A stretch of 64,000 bases of DNA. Origin: Dipylidium caninum (taxonomy: Eukaryota > Platyhelminthes > Cestoda > Cyclophyllidea > Dipylidiidae). Numbering within the stretch: the stretch's first letter is position 1; the number at the start of each line of letters is the position of its first letter. This document shows positions 1 through 12,182 of this stretch, one piece after another. Where the stretch lies: contig QEYB01000275.1 of NCBI GenBank assembly GCA_017562135.1, forward strand, positions 258,001-322,000. The letters run 5' to 3'. The translations under genes were made by a program, and so were the position numbers. Under the pieces are notes generated by a model that had not been told where the DNA came from, searched no databases, and saw only the letters and a list, made by a program, of their open reading frames with translations.

Positions 1-2045
1 ATGCTGCAATGGAATGCGCTTATCTGGGAAAGATGCCGTTTCCCACATTATATCCCATGCTAACCCTCCTCCTCATCACCTATAAATGAATGGGGTTGCA
101 GTTCGAGGCGGGGGAAGAACTCCCTTTACCAGGAGCATTGATGAGGAGGGCGGCGGGAGCTGGGGCGAAGAGCTGATGGAATGGGAGACAAAGAAACGCC
201 GCAAAATCGGGAGTCACAATGAACTAAGGCGGAAATCCTGCTGGTACTTCGATCTGAGGGGATTTTCAAAAACGGCTACCAATCACCTGGCAGCTTGTCT
301 GTCACCGTACTTCCGGCCGAGACAGTAAAGTGGAAAACCAAATAATTGCACGACTTTAGAACAGTAAGGAGAAAGGCCAGGCTGGCAATAAGGGATGGGG
401 GAAGGAGGTTTCTTGTGTGTATGTAGGTAAGGGACCACCTCCACCACCTCTTTCCTTCACACATGGCTGCGAGTGGTCCATTAGGGCTTGTTTATACGAA
501 GAAAGCTGGTCTTCGAGATAATTCAGTCAAGAGAATCCGGCAATATGCTCACTTTCCCGGTGGAGAGCGGGAGCTGAGACGAGAAGGTGGGGAGAAGAAG
601 GTTCGGTGGTGAGTAGGTGAACCATGGCGGCTGGTTGGAGATAGCAGTACTGCCAAGGCGACCGCGAGACGCCGCTTAGGCTTTCTCGGACTGTCTAGTC
701 TCGTAGACCGGCCTTAGAGTCGGGACGGCGAGAAGGAGGTTATCACATAGACTCAGTGGAGTAAAAGTCGCCTCTGCGTCTGAGCCATAAGAATCCCACA
801 CTCCAATGCCTTGCTGTACTTACTGGCAAGAAGCGCTTTACTCACACGCATCGATGCCATCGACAGCAGCTGTCACACTTATGTGACGCCAAGGGGAGAG
901 GGTGGGGGAGGGAGACAAGAAAACTGAGGCCACTACACAAATTTACCCTCTCAGTTACTCAATGAATGAGAAAGATTTCTGTTTTGATGGAGTTGGCACA
1001 GCTTCCCCCTTCGGTGCTCCATTTCATCAACACACACATATTCAGGCGGGGGCAGCGAGTGAAAACGTCCGTTGAGGCGATTAATCGTCCTGTGACATAT
1101 CGCCTAAGCAGTTGCGAGCGCCAGCGCGTAGAGGAGGGGAGTGTTAGGCCCGCAGGACAGCTCACCGCCGCCAAGGGCGAAGGGCGAAGGGCGAAGGGAG
1201 AAGGAGGAGCACCACCCGACAGGAGGGTCTCAATCAGGCGGATCACGTAACGGCGACGTTTGGTTCGCGGCGGCGCCGCCCGTTTCGCCCACTCGCCGGT
1301 TCCGACCACAGAGGTGTTTATTAGCTTCCACGCGGGTAGGCAATAAAGGGGAAAACGGTTCTGCGCCTGTTGGGTGGAAAACCGCCTCCTTTATCACCAT
1401 AACTGCTGCTTGTCCGCATATCTCCGGTAACCTTCACAACTCTGCTGAAGCGCGGATTTTATAAAAGGACGATGCAGCGGGAAAGAGAGACAAAGTCGCA
1501 AGTGTGGATGGTGAGGCGAGAGGCAGGAGACAATGAGTCTCACTCCCCAGAAGGCTTGTGTCAAAGCCGATTTCCCGATGACTAACGCGAAGACCCGGCA
1601 GAACTCTGAGGCCACGTCGACGGGAGTGCGCTAAATGACAGTCTAAAGGAGACGCAACCATGGAACATTTCCCTTTAAACTGTGGCCGCAGGCAGCGATG
1701 TCAAACACCTGTCAAAGTGTCATAAACACCACATTCTAAACAATCGGGTTAACGTAGACTGCTAAGGTTGGGCTTTACGCCGGGATATCGTGTAAACAGA
1801 GGCGGCAACTTTGAAACTACCAATCGCGCCTAGGGCAATAGGCTATTAATTTTCGGCTATCTGTAAACACCCACCACGGTGGTCTTCTGTCTGCTTTTTT
1901 GCTGCATGCCCACACTTTTTAAATAAACAAAGTGATTGTCCTGACGGAGAAGGGGACAGTGGAATGGCCTCGATGCGTCACGAGAAGCAGGAGACGACGA
2001 GTCTGGGAATTCCGACAGTGACGAATGATTTGTCGTGCGGGCGGA
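1..2045. other. Intergenic, no gene supported
   Basis: I see no coding exon here. Open frames are short, overlap on both strands and match no family I recognise. The sequence is moderately GC-rich with purine-rich patches. Confidence 0.5.
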
Positions 2046-2048
2046 GGA

Positions 2049-2692
2049 ACTTCGTTGACTTCAGCGCTACGTGGCAGCCGCAACCGGTCTTTGCACCAGC
2101 CACTGATCCTCCACGCGTCCAACGCGCGTTCGACCGACGCTCCCCATCCCCATCGCCACCCAGTTCCTCTTCTCCTTCCTCTTTCTCTTCCCCTTCCTCT
2201 TCCTCTTCCCCTTCCTCTTCCTCTTCCTCCTGCCGACCTCCTCCCAACCTCCGCACCATCCTCTCAAGGCCTTACGAGAGTGCGCCTGGAAGGTGGGAGG
2301 ACAGCGGGGCAACAGGAGAGGTGAAGGATTTTGGTGGGTCATCGTTAAGTCGTCCGAGCCGGTGATCGACCACCCAGAGCAATGTGTCAGCGCAAAGAAC
2401 CAAGTCCTCCTTTTCAAAAGTGGCCTGTTCGGACCCAAACAAATGCGCGAAGGCAACACACACTCTTGCACCCACCTTTCTGTCCCCGTCCTGACTACCG
2501 CGGTCGTAGACGGGTCGACGAGACAGTCGATGGCTGCTGGTTGGGGCCGTCGCCTCCTCCTCAGTGTGTGGATGGCGTTGCCAGTCGGTGTCGCATTGTC
2601 GATCGTCGTGTAGATGCTGATCAGACTGAACAGCGACAACGAGACCTCGGATGAGCTCAGTTGGGGTGTGGACGGAGCCGTTCTGGCGTCAG
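2049..2692 (+). repeat. Inverted repeat copy 1 (partner 7306-7957)
   Basis: About 640 bp that recurs almost base for base, in opposite orientation, at 7306-7957. Homology stops abruptly near 2692 (just after the shared GTCAGCA) and fades around 2045. The differences I can see are a handful of single bases. It contains a polypyrimidine tract at about 2158-2230. Long open frames cross it on both strands, but they come from base composition rather than a recognisable protein. No target-site duplication or transposase is visible, so its class is unknown; a dispersed non-autonomous element or recent duplication-inversion would fit. Confidence 0.85.
2158..2230 (+). repeat. Polypyrimidine/polypurine tract
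   Basis: Almost pure C/T on the + strand, built of TTCCTC and TTCCCC units. It is the reverse complement of the tract in the partner repeat and could adopt triplex (H-DNA) structure; that is inference. Confidence 0.8.
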
Positions 2693-5600
2693 CAGTCCTG
2701 GGACCTTCTTCTTTGCCTTCTACTCCCCGTCTGGGACGCAGACAAGCAGTGTGACCTGGCACTCCTGATCCACGGCCTCATTTCACTTATTAACAAGCCT
2801 AAAATTATAAATTCTGCGAACCGAAAGTGAACCATCCTCATCATCTGGCCAGCAATGGTCCAAAAACTCCATCATTTCTTCCCTCCACAGTGGCAGGACT
2901 AAAGCAGCGGCGCCCCTGTCTCCTGCTGCGATTGTCCCATTCCATTCCACCTTTGCCATCATCATTGAACCCGCAGAAGCGGAAGCGTTTCGTCTGCTTC
3001 GCCACTCGCCACTCACTAAATACCGCCCCTGCAGGCAGGAATGGAGCTGCTTCCCCCCGCGTGGGGTAGTGTTGGGACGACACTTCCGCCTAGTCGAGGT
3101 GTTGTTTCTTGTCGGGGCAGAGAGGAGCTGACATATTTCTCTTTTCGCTTACCCTGCCACTCGTGTCGCAGAAGGTTGTTGGCAAGGAGATTAGAGGATT
3201 CCCTCAGACATTCCTAACTCTGCCAAAGAGACACGCATCTCCCAACTCCTCGATTGACTAATAATTTGGCGGGAAAGTAAGAAGAAGAAGAAGATTGCCA
3301 CACCAGCATGAAATGCAGCCCACGAAGTGGTCGGGCCTCTTATTTTCAAGCTTTAATTTTAAAGTCACTTTTTTTCTCATTCATTTTCGGGCTTTCGAGA
3401 GAAAACCAGGAAATGTTGCTTCGCCAGCCCAGACCCTAATTGAGGCGGTAGTTGCGATGTCGGGAACGACCTCTTCGAGGACCCAGGAAGGGCTCCCATT
3501 CCACCTCCACCCTCTTGACTTTTAGCACGCCGATTAGAGAGAAATTTAGTGCAAAAAAATACTCCAAACCGGTAGCAGTCGGACTATGCCAGGAGGTGGA
3601 AATTGTGGCGCTTGTGACGTGTAGAACTTTGAAGTTACCCTCGAGTGCCCTCCTCGCGGAGTACTGGGGACGCCGACAGGCGGGACCGCCTCCGCCCAAC
3701 TGGGCGACTGGCAAGGCGGAGCAAATGCTGGCGGAAGGCCAACATGCGGCCGGATGAGGCGCTCGAGAGACGCAGGGAGAGAGGGAAAATTTCAGCTGGG
3801 AGGCTAAGTGGTAGTTAGAATGAGGATGCAGGAGACAGGAGTGTGCACCACCGTCTTCAACCAGTCCAACCGTCCCTTTTTGTAACTTGCTCTGTGGGCC
3901 CTTTTTGCCTTGCTTTAGTCACCCCACAACGCCATGGCATCACCTTTCCTTTTCGTCTCTGACCCAACAACAATTTGTTCCCTCCATCACTGATGATGAT
4001 GAGGCTGGCGTCCACAGCCTGGCCATGGGGAATTGAGACCTGGGACGAATGGAAGGGAGGCTGGGCTGTTAGATGAGGCGCGCTGGAGGACGACCAACAG
4101 GTCGTTTAGGCTGGAACACCTCCACACTGTCTGCAGCTGGAATTACGGCACTTTCATGTCCAGCCTCGCGGGGCCCAACACACTCATTGAACGGAGGGTT
4201 GGAGCCATGGCGCTGGCAGAATGTCGCGCCACTCCTCAACTGTAAGCAAATGTTCATACGATGCGATGAAGCTTAGCCTCCATCGGACGCATCCTACCAA
4301 CGCATAGAACAACGAGCTTGTCCGCACTATCCCCAGATAGCCGTCGCTATTTGCGCCGTCCTGGAGGGCTAATGGACATTTGACGGGGTACCCGGGACAT
4401 TGTGTTTTGGTCAGGCGGCAAGGAGGCAAGAATGAGGCGACTCAGCTAGCCGGCGCGGATTGCGCTGTGTGGGCCCCAGTGCCCACACAGCCGGATGGGG
4501 CGACAGACCGCGTTGGATGGGCCCGTCGGAGACGCAAATAGCGGGCGAAATTGAGTCGCTTCGGCGTCAAAGGGGTTTTGGACCAGCGTAGGCTTCTACA
4601 CCCACATCTGCTTCTCTACCGCCACCGAATGACCCTGTCGCAGCGGCATACGTTTCCACAATGTAAATTCTCATAGGAAAAAATACCTCATATTTCAACA
4701 ACTTCGTGCTCATTCCCCGTCATCTCCATCCATTCTCTCATCCCTCGCCCTAACAGGTGCTGGATGTGCGCCGTTTCGAATCAGGAGTGCCATTACCCGG
4801 CTAACGAACAGTCACTCTTTCTCAGCGCCGCTCTTGTCCCCAGGCCGGTAGTCTGAGGGCGTCACGGCTGTCATTCGATGAGATGTCACAAGGTGGAACC
4901 ACGACTTTCGGCATGCAGATGAGCGCCCCGCGCCCAGACGCCACCCGCCATGGTCCCAGGGGCAGACAGGAGTTGGTCACATGACCGACTCCGACTGAGC
5001 GCCGGATATGACCGCAATTTGTGGCTGCAGGCTACTATTATCCCGCCTCGAAGTTGGCTGTGATCGTCCTGGCTTAATTACTCCACAAGGGGAAGAGGAA
5101 GGGGCAACCTTTTGCTCCGTGTAGACTATTTCTCTACGCTTGCGTGGTAAAGAGCCCGAATGACTGGCTCTGATCGTGTAGTCTGTCCCAGTCTAAAGCG
5201 ATGGCGGGGCAGACAACTCGATGCCAGCGCATTGCCGATCTGAATGGAATGCAACTTCTCTGCACAGCAGAGTCGACTACTTCGACCACATAGGCGAAGC
5301 CGATGGCCTCCACCTCACCGGACCCGTCCTTCACCGCTGGGGACCGTGCTGACATGGCAGGGCAGTAATTTTTGCCGAAATAATGGCTCTCTTCATTCGC
5401 GGTGATGGCAGGCTGTGTGGACCAGGGGAAGTGGTTACTTGGGCTGGGTTCTACATTGTAACATCGGACGGAAATCGCAAGATGTCGCATTTGGTGCGGC
5501 TGAAACGGTGGGACAGCCCCGGGCTGTGCAGACTAATCAGGCCTCCTTAGGCGCCCGGTAAAGCATGGAGCTAATGAGGGAGTGGGTGGACTTTCTCGTC

Positions 5601-7305
5601 CTCCGTCTCCTCCATCAATCGTGTCCTTTATCCTACTCAGAGATAAATTTGGGGGTGGAGGAAAGGCGACCGCACGCTCCTCCGTGCACCCACTCTCTTC
5701 CAGGTCGAATGCTCCGCCAGGCCATCAGAAGACTCTAGAAGCTGGCATGACACTGTCAGGTGGGTCTAAAGGGGAGGTGCAACTTGGCCATTTCTCATCC
5801 GCCACAGTCGCCTCTGTTGAGAGTTTAAATGGCCAGGGAGGAAGGAGGCTCCACGTCTGAGCCATTCTTCCCCAGGAGGCTGGGTGGAAGAGTAGCTTAG
5901 TCACACCTTCCACCGATTTTCTGTGGGATCGAGTGTTCATTTCATCTTGGGTTGTCTATCCATCTCGAGAAGGCTCCGCCGCATCTTCCGCCACCTTCGC
6001 CGGTGCCCTCGGCCACCCATTGGGCCAAAATTCTCAGGCCACGAGGAGACGGTTCCTCCACTTGTCTTGCCTGCGAATGTCATCGTGTCACTAAAGCCGC
6101 CACCCCTTCGCTTTTATGCGTGTCAGAATGGGAAGACTGCGCGATGGTCTCGAGAGGGCCGGTAAAAATGCCCTCCTCCGCTGTAAGACGGCCATCGCAG
6201 TGTGCAACAAACCGCCCGGTCAGGCGGAGGTGGAGCGGGGCGAATGACTGACGAAGCCTGTGAAGGTGATCCCGACGCCGAAAGCAGTGACAATGAAAAC
6301 GAGCATGATGCTGCGGAGGGCGATGATAATGATAGGTTTGAGGTTATGTCACTCTCCTATCTTTCGATTGTCAAAAGACTCTTTTCCCACTCTCAAAAAC
6401 CTTTTCGCCACTCTCTTGCCCTTCAATATCCAACCGCAACGTACATCCTGTCAGTAAATGTGGCTGCGGAGGTAATCATTCGGTGTCGAGCACATTTGCA
6501 GCGTTGGACGGAACCGTCATTTTTGCTGTAGAAGCCACACACACGTCAACGCCCCGGAAAGAAGAGGTCCAACAGGTCACATGCCGGGAAGGGGAGGGAG
6601 GGAGGGAGGGACGGGACGAGTGGTTGAAGTGGAAGATGGCAAAAAGGGAGTTGAAGTTTTGTCATGAGGACTGAAGGGTAGCCGGTCCGATGTCAAAAGG
6701 TGCATTTGGTGGGTGACATTCGAGCAGAAAAAGTTGCTGGTGAAATTCATGTCCTGTCAGTTTGTGGTTCTTGCTCACGGCGCGTGCACTCCGAGTCTGC
6801 CGCATTTCCACGAATCTCCGCCTCTTCCGGGGGCCTGTGCGGAGGTCACACTCTCCGACAACCGTTGACCGCACCATAAAGCGGACAATTTAATCCCTCG
6901 GGGGCTGTGGGACAACAAAATGCCACGCTCTTGCCATCGCGGCGATCAGACGCTGTGGGCTGAAGCGATTCAACTCGTTCATGGCTAAAAGCGAAGGGGG
7001 GCCAAAATACGAGACGACGCTGTGCCTCTATCATGGGAATCCTCAGGCGTACCACCGGAAAGCCAATTTTGCTACTCTGAAAGGTGACTTAAACAGAAAG
7101 GGGAGAATGGGGAGGAAAGGAGGAAGGGAGAGGCGGTGGAATGGATGATGCTAGTTGACGGTAGAGTGGCGTGCAGGGTTGGGTAGGTCCGGGAAGGCCG
7201 AGGTGACCCCGCAGCTAATCCGCTTAGCCTCGAATCGCTCTGTGGCCACACGGGTTATGTGGGACTCAGACGAAGACTAGGAGACCACGGAGGAGGTGGG
7301 AGGGA
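2693..7305. other. Spacer between inverted repeat arms, no gene supported
   Basis: About 4.6 kb lying between the two arms. I found no exon with convincing splice sites or a known motif. It contains a short AGAAGAAGAAG run near 3281-3294 and a G-rich run near 6590-6613. Confidence 0.45.
6590..6613 (+). repeat. G-run with quadruplex potential
   Basis: At least four consecutive GGG runs separated by single A residues (GGGGAGGG followed by GGGAGGG units). This fits the standard G-quadruplex pattern. No gene lies close enough to assign a role. Confidence 0.6.
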
Positions 7306-7957
7306 TGCTGACGCCAGAACGGCTCCGTCCACACCCCAACTGAGCTCATCCGAGGTCTCGTTGTCGCTGTTCAGTCTGATCAGCATCTACACGACGATCG
7401 ACAATGCGACACCGACTGGCAACGCCATCCACACACTGAGGAGGAGGCGACGGCCCCAACCAGCAGCCATCGACTGTCTCGTCGACCCGTCTACGACCGC
7501 GGTAGTCAGGACGGGGACAGAAAGGTGGGTGCAAGAGTGTGTGTTGCCTTCGCGCATTTGTTTGGGTCCGAACAGGCCACTTTTGAAAAGGAGGACTTGG
7601 TTCTTTGCGCTGACACATTGCTCTGGGTGGTCGATCACCGGCTCGGACGACTTAACGATGACCCACCAAAATCCTCCGCCTCTCCTGTTGCCCCGCTGTC
7701 CTCCCACCTTCCAGGCGCACTGTCGTAAGGCCTTGAGAGGATGGTGCGGAGGTTGGGAGGAGGTCGGCAGGAGGAAGAGGAAGAGGAAGGGGAAGAGGAA
7801 GAGGAAGGGGAAGAGAAAGAGGAAGGAGAAGAGGAACTGGGTGGCGATGGGGATGGGGAGTGTCGGTCGAACGCGCGTTGGACGCGTGGAGGATCAGTGG
7901 CTGGTGCAAAGACCGGTTGCGGCTGCCACGTAGCGCTGAAGTCAACTAAGTTCCGCC
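7306..7957 (-). repeat. Inverted repeat copy 2 (partner 2049-2692)
   Basis: Reverse-complement counterpart of 2049-2692, including the purine-rich tract at about 7768-7835. Identity is very high, which suggests recent duplication or gene conversion. Flanks are unrelated beyond the boundaries. Confidence 0.85.
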
Positions 7958-10393
7958 GCATTACTGTTGCGCCAGTTTCTCTCGTTAATTTCGATGTTCG
8001 TCTTGAACTTGTCGGCTGATCGGAGATTACTTGCCAGCCGTAGAGTTACTGTCTAGATGAACACATAAACGTTGTCGAACCGACGAGTCACCTGGTCGAA
8101 GGTTGGACAAGGCAGGAAAGCGACTCTCCAACACACCAATTCACCCCGACCACCTTGCCTCATTATAAACATTGCGGTTGACTGGTCCAGACGACATTCT
8201 GTCCACAGTTTCTACTGCGTAAGCGTCTTCTCTGTCTCACTGTGCGTGAGTGATTGCATCTTGCGCAACAGATTAACCTTGACTGATTCGATCTTCTCCT
8301 TCCACCTTCCAAGAGAACGTAGCCGGATTGGAAACGCCAAATTATCACATTTCTTCCCATCTGGCGGCGAAGTGTCATATCTCGTTAAGCTCATTCGGGG
8401 GCGGGGCCGGTCGGGGGTTGTCTTCCCCTCGGAGGGCCCTCGATGCGTTGACACCGGGTCCTCGGCGGGCACCTGCACCATAACAAAAACGCCCCCGTCC
8501 AACGTCCATCACCCCACCCCAACCCAGCCCACATCCTACGATTTCACCTTGACGGCACCGGTTTTCCTGTCAAATATTCGTTATCCGCTTAAGGATGTCA
8601 CTGTGCTTTGTCAAGTGACTTGTCATGACAGGCGGATCGGTGACTGTCATTGCGGCGGTGTAAACACTGGACTCGGGGTATAACGCGGATATCAAAGTCG
8701 AATTTGAATGGCAGGCTAGATGAAGGGAACCTCTTTTGTCCCCCCACTTCCGACATTCCGTCTTATCAGTGAGAGTTAAGCGAATGAAACGGTGTGGCGG
8801 GTTGGTGGGCACCGCGGGGTGAAGCCGATGGGTGTGGGACTGGGAAAATATGGAGATAGGCGACTTTTCCCCCAGGGACTGGGCAAGTTTTTCTCCTCCT
8901 CCCGACCATGACGGCAAGTGGTTGACAGACACAAGTTGTGCCCTAAAAGGTGACAGTCGGCGGAGTTTGAAAACACGAACTTTTGTGGCAAAACGTCACC
9001 AAACGTGATGGGGCGAGAGTGCGTAAAACGCGGCTTCCCCAGACCCTTCATCCACTCCCACCTCGTTTGGGCGAGCTTCCAAGGTGGTTCATTCCGCTTT
9101 CACTCCAGACCTGATTGACGTTTGCCGGACGTCGTGATGCGGTAGTCAAAGTTAGCGTGGGGCCAGAGGGTGTGTTTGCCCTTATTCCTCGCATGAGGTC
9201 TCCGGTAGGATTTTATGGAATCCTAAGGAGGATAAAAAGTGGGTTCACGGAAAGAAAAGTGAATGTAAACACGACGCAAATGGGGGAAAACTCGATGCTG
9301 ACGATTTATGCGGGGCCGATGCAAGCGGAGGAGCATTTCGCTCTAGTGGCGAAGACCACCGTATGACAAGGTGAATGGTTACCATGGCGACTGGATCTGC
9401 TTTGAAACGTGGCCTGGTCTGCGCTTCCAGCTTGTCATAAACTCAGTCTAATATTATTTTGCTTGACGCGCCTGCAGACGGCATCACCTCATCAACAATG
9501 TTCTGAAGTTTATTTTCTGCAAATCAGTTGAATAGGACGGGAGGAAAGGTGGAAGACCATGGGAAAAACCCAGAAAATCCCGCCTATTTCAAGACGCATA
9601 TGAACTTTTCTACTGCCTTATCAACTGAGCGATCGCGAACTTTAAGTAGGGATGAAAATCCATAATTTTCGCCATAAAATGCTACTTAATTCAACTAGCT
9701 ACCTTCGAGTCATTGCGATGACATTATGTAACTGTGCAGACAGCTTCATGACTCCCTGATTGTGCACTTTCTGACCGCTGCTGTCAAAAAACCAAATTAA
9801 ATGCGACTAAACATCATTAACACCATTAAAAACTGCATTAGTTAAGGAGTTCTGCACGGAATTAAGAAATAAAGGCAGACTGAAGACGCAAAGTCAGGAC
9901 CTCATGGTGAATGTTTCAAAGCATCCGAGAGCGGTTTCAACAACTTTTGGCCAGTGACCAAAGATGTGTGGGCTTCCGCATTATCCTAGCGGCAAAAAAC
10001 TCCCTCACGATTTGCTCCTTTTGGCCACTTCACTCGGATCGACCTTTTGGTTGTTCGGTAAAAGTGCAGAATTCCATTATAATCTCATCGAACTGACGGC
10101 ATGGGTTTTTTCGGTGAATCTCTGTTTTCGAAGTGGACTGGGCTGGTTCGTCTTGAATCAACCACCCTCTCTTTCGGTTATCGTTGTTCCAAATTAAATT
10201 GAGGGTTGGTTTAGTCTCGTTGAGTTTCAGATGCGAACCCGAGATGCCGGCGGGGTGCGCCAACTGAAGTTCCTTAAGTTTGTAAAAGATTCAAAGACCG
10301 AGTTTCCCGATATAGTGAGAATTTTCCCAAATTTCCCATTCAATTTATGTATGCGGTACATCGAGATTCTCTACATGTTGTGCTCCCACAATT
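7958..10393. other. No gene supported
   Basis: Open frames up to about 200 codons are present, the longest at 8072-8683, but they are low in recognisable features and overlap frames of similar size on the other strand. I see no supported feature. Confidence 0.4.
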
Positions 10394-11175
10394 CTAAGCC
10401 CCAATAGCTTTGGCGTGGGTCTCGTTGACTTCAATTGGAAGGCCAAATGGTCGAGCTTTTTTCGGTGGAAAATCGCTATAATTTAATCTGGCAAAACCAA
10501 CATTGACATTGTCTTTCTTGTAAAGCTTCCTTTCAATATACGTCACATTAATTCTATTTTGTCTGCGAACCGTTCTTGCCTTTTCGGATATAATACCATA
10601 AAGTATGCTTGAGAAGCACATAATATTCTTCCATTTTAAATTGGGGTAGAGAGGAAATTACAGCAATAGAGGATATATTTTTTGCTAAGTGTGCTTTGAA
10701 GACATTCACGAAACAAAAGAAAGTGCAAAATTCATTTGTTGCAAAATCCGCAATCATTTTGCTTGCCTCTTTCAGCATCGAATTGTGCGCTTTAATAGCC
10801 GACCAGTCCACCAGCAGCACCCCGGACACCGAACACCCCGAAGGGGCCACATTGTCGACTATACCGTTGTAGACGGTGTCCGGCATTACTCGAATGGAGC
10901 ACTCTGATAGCAACCAGTCGGCACCAGAGTCATGATGCACAATCGGACAACTTAACGATGCTATCCACGTGCGGAGACGTAGTCTGAGACTGTCGGCCGC
11001 AATTCTATTTCTACGCATGAACAACGTCAACTACCATTGGCAGGCGAATCGATTACAACACGACCTTCAACTGTCCCCAGAATAAGAGTGCTTCCTTCCG
11101 TTAGGCCACACGTGGGTTGCGCACACAGGAGGGTTTCATTTGGCAGGGCATTTAATTGTACAAGACAAGTGTGGC
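10394..11175 (-). CDS. Unrecognised coding-like exons, possibly one multi-exon gene
   Basis: Minus-strand reading starts after a plausible acceptor (CACTTCAG) at about 11176. It gives a Cys-containing, beta-strand-like stretch (NETLLCAQPTCGLTEGSTL) that runs to about 11034. The apparent continuation (RNRIAADSLRLRLRTWIASL, then VSGVLLVDWSAIKAHNS) is in another frame, so one base would be missing near 11030. A further open segment at 10394-10600 ends in a stop and is rich in Lys, Arg and Asn (YIERKLYKKDNVNVGFARLN); it may be a C-terminal exon. I do not recognise the family. The first part vaguely recalls extracellular beta-sandwich modules such as those of integrin alpha subunits, but no transmembrane or GFFKR-like motif follows. 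Exon borders are not resolved, and chance open frames remain possible. Confidence 0.35.
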
Positions 11176-12182
11176 CTGAAGTGACATCGAGAGATGAAAT
11201 CTGGCCACGAAAAGATTACGTATGGAGGGCGGGATCAAACGCCGGGCAAACTCCGGTTTTAGTGCTGGGGAGCTAGAGCAAGCCTACTGGCGGGTAGGGA
11301 AAGAGGTGCTTCTGTTGTTGCGAGAGGGTTTCATCGCTCCAATGAAGGGCCGGTGTAGTACCCTAACTGATTCGAAACGAAACCTGCTGAATCTATGCAT
11401 AGTTACGGCGGTTAATGACATTTGAATGATGCAGTGACAGTGACTCTCTAGATCCATCATATTAAAAGATTGACTTTTGTAACTATTCAGAAATACAAAA
11501 CTTAGTGTGAAAGTGAAATTGAAAACAACGCAAATCTATGGTAATGGGAACTGATTCACGTGAAAGACTAAATTTAACAAAGCCAGGTCTTCTTGAACTA
11601 TTCCATCTTCTCTGGTAACCGCATTAGTTCAACCATTAATAAGATCAAAAGGGCACTAAATCATTCGCTGAGCAAAATATCCTCAGATCGTAATGCCACA
11701 CAGGTAGGCTCTATAACAACTTTCTGTTCAATTTACAGAAAGATTATACTGCTCCCAGTAACACATTCTTTGGGCCCACCATTTTCGTCGTTCTCTCTTG
11801 TAAAATTAAATCTACGGTCTCAAAATATATTAGAACATTATCTGCAATCCGAATCTTGATTCAAGCTAATAGAAACGAAATGGCTCAATGCATATATAAC
11901 TTGGAATTCCTACCAGGCACTACAATTAGGAATAAGATTTTTCACTCATTTGTCGATTGTGACTTTAAAGTCTAATATGTATTAAGCAAGATATAATCCA
12001 AATTGACATATTAAAAATAAAATAACGTTTAATTATATGTGATCATTAACTTTGGAAATGCGTTGTTATGCAGCCAGAAGAGCCATCTCCAGCGTTAGTT
12101 CAAGTCGAATTTCAGAGGATTTCATGGTCAACCTTAGACCTGTCGCTGTATGAGAGCACAGTGAGAGTTCACACACGTGGTA

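Noticed and set aside
2067..2762. 231-codon minus-strand open frame, with a near copy at 7259-7933 on the plus strand
   Set aside because: It lies in the inverted repeat and its long Arg/Lys-Gly run is a translation of the polypurine tract. Other frames on both strands are equally open. No domain was seen.
8072..8683. 203-codon open frame
   Set aside because: No recognisable motif, overlapping open frames on the other strand, and no splice support.
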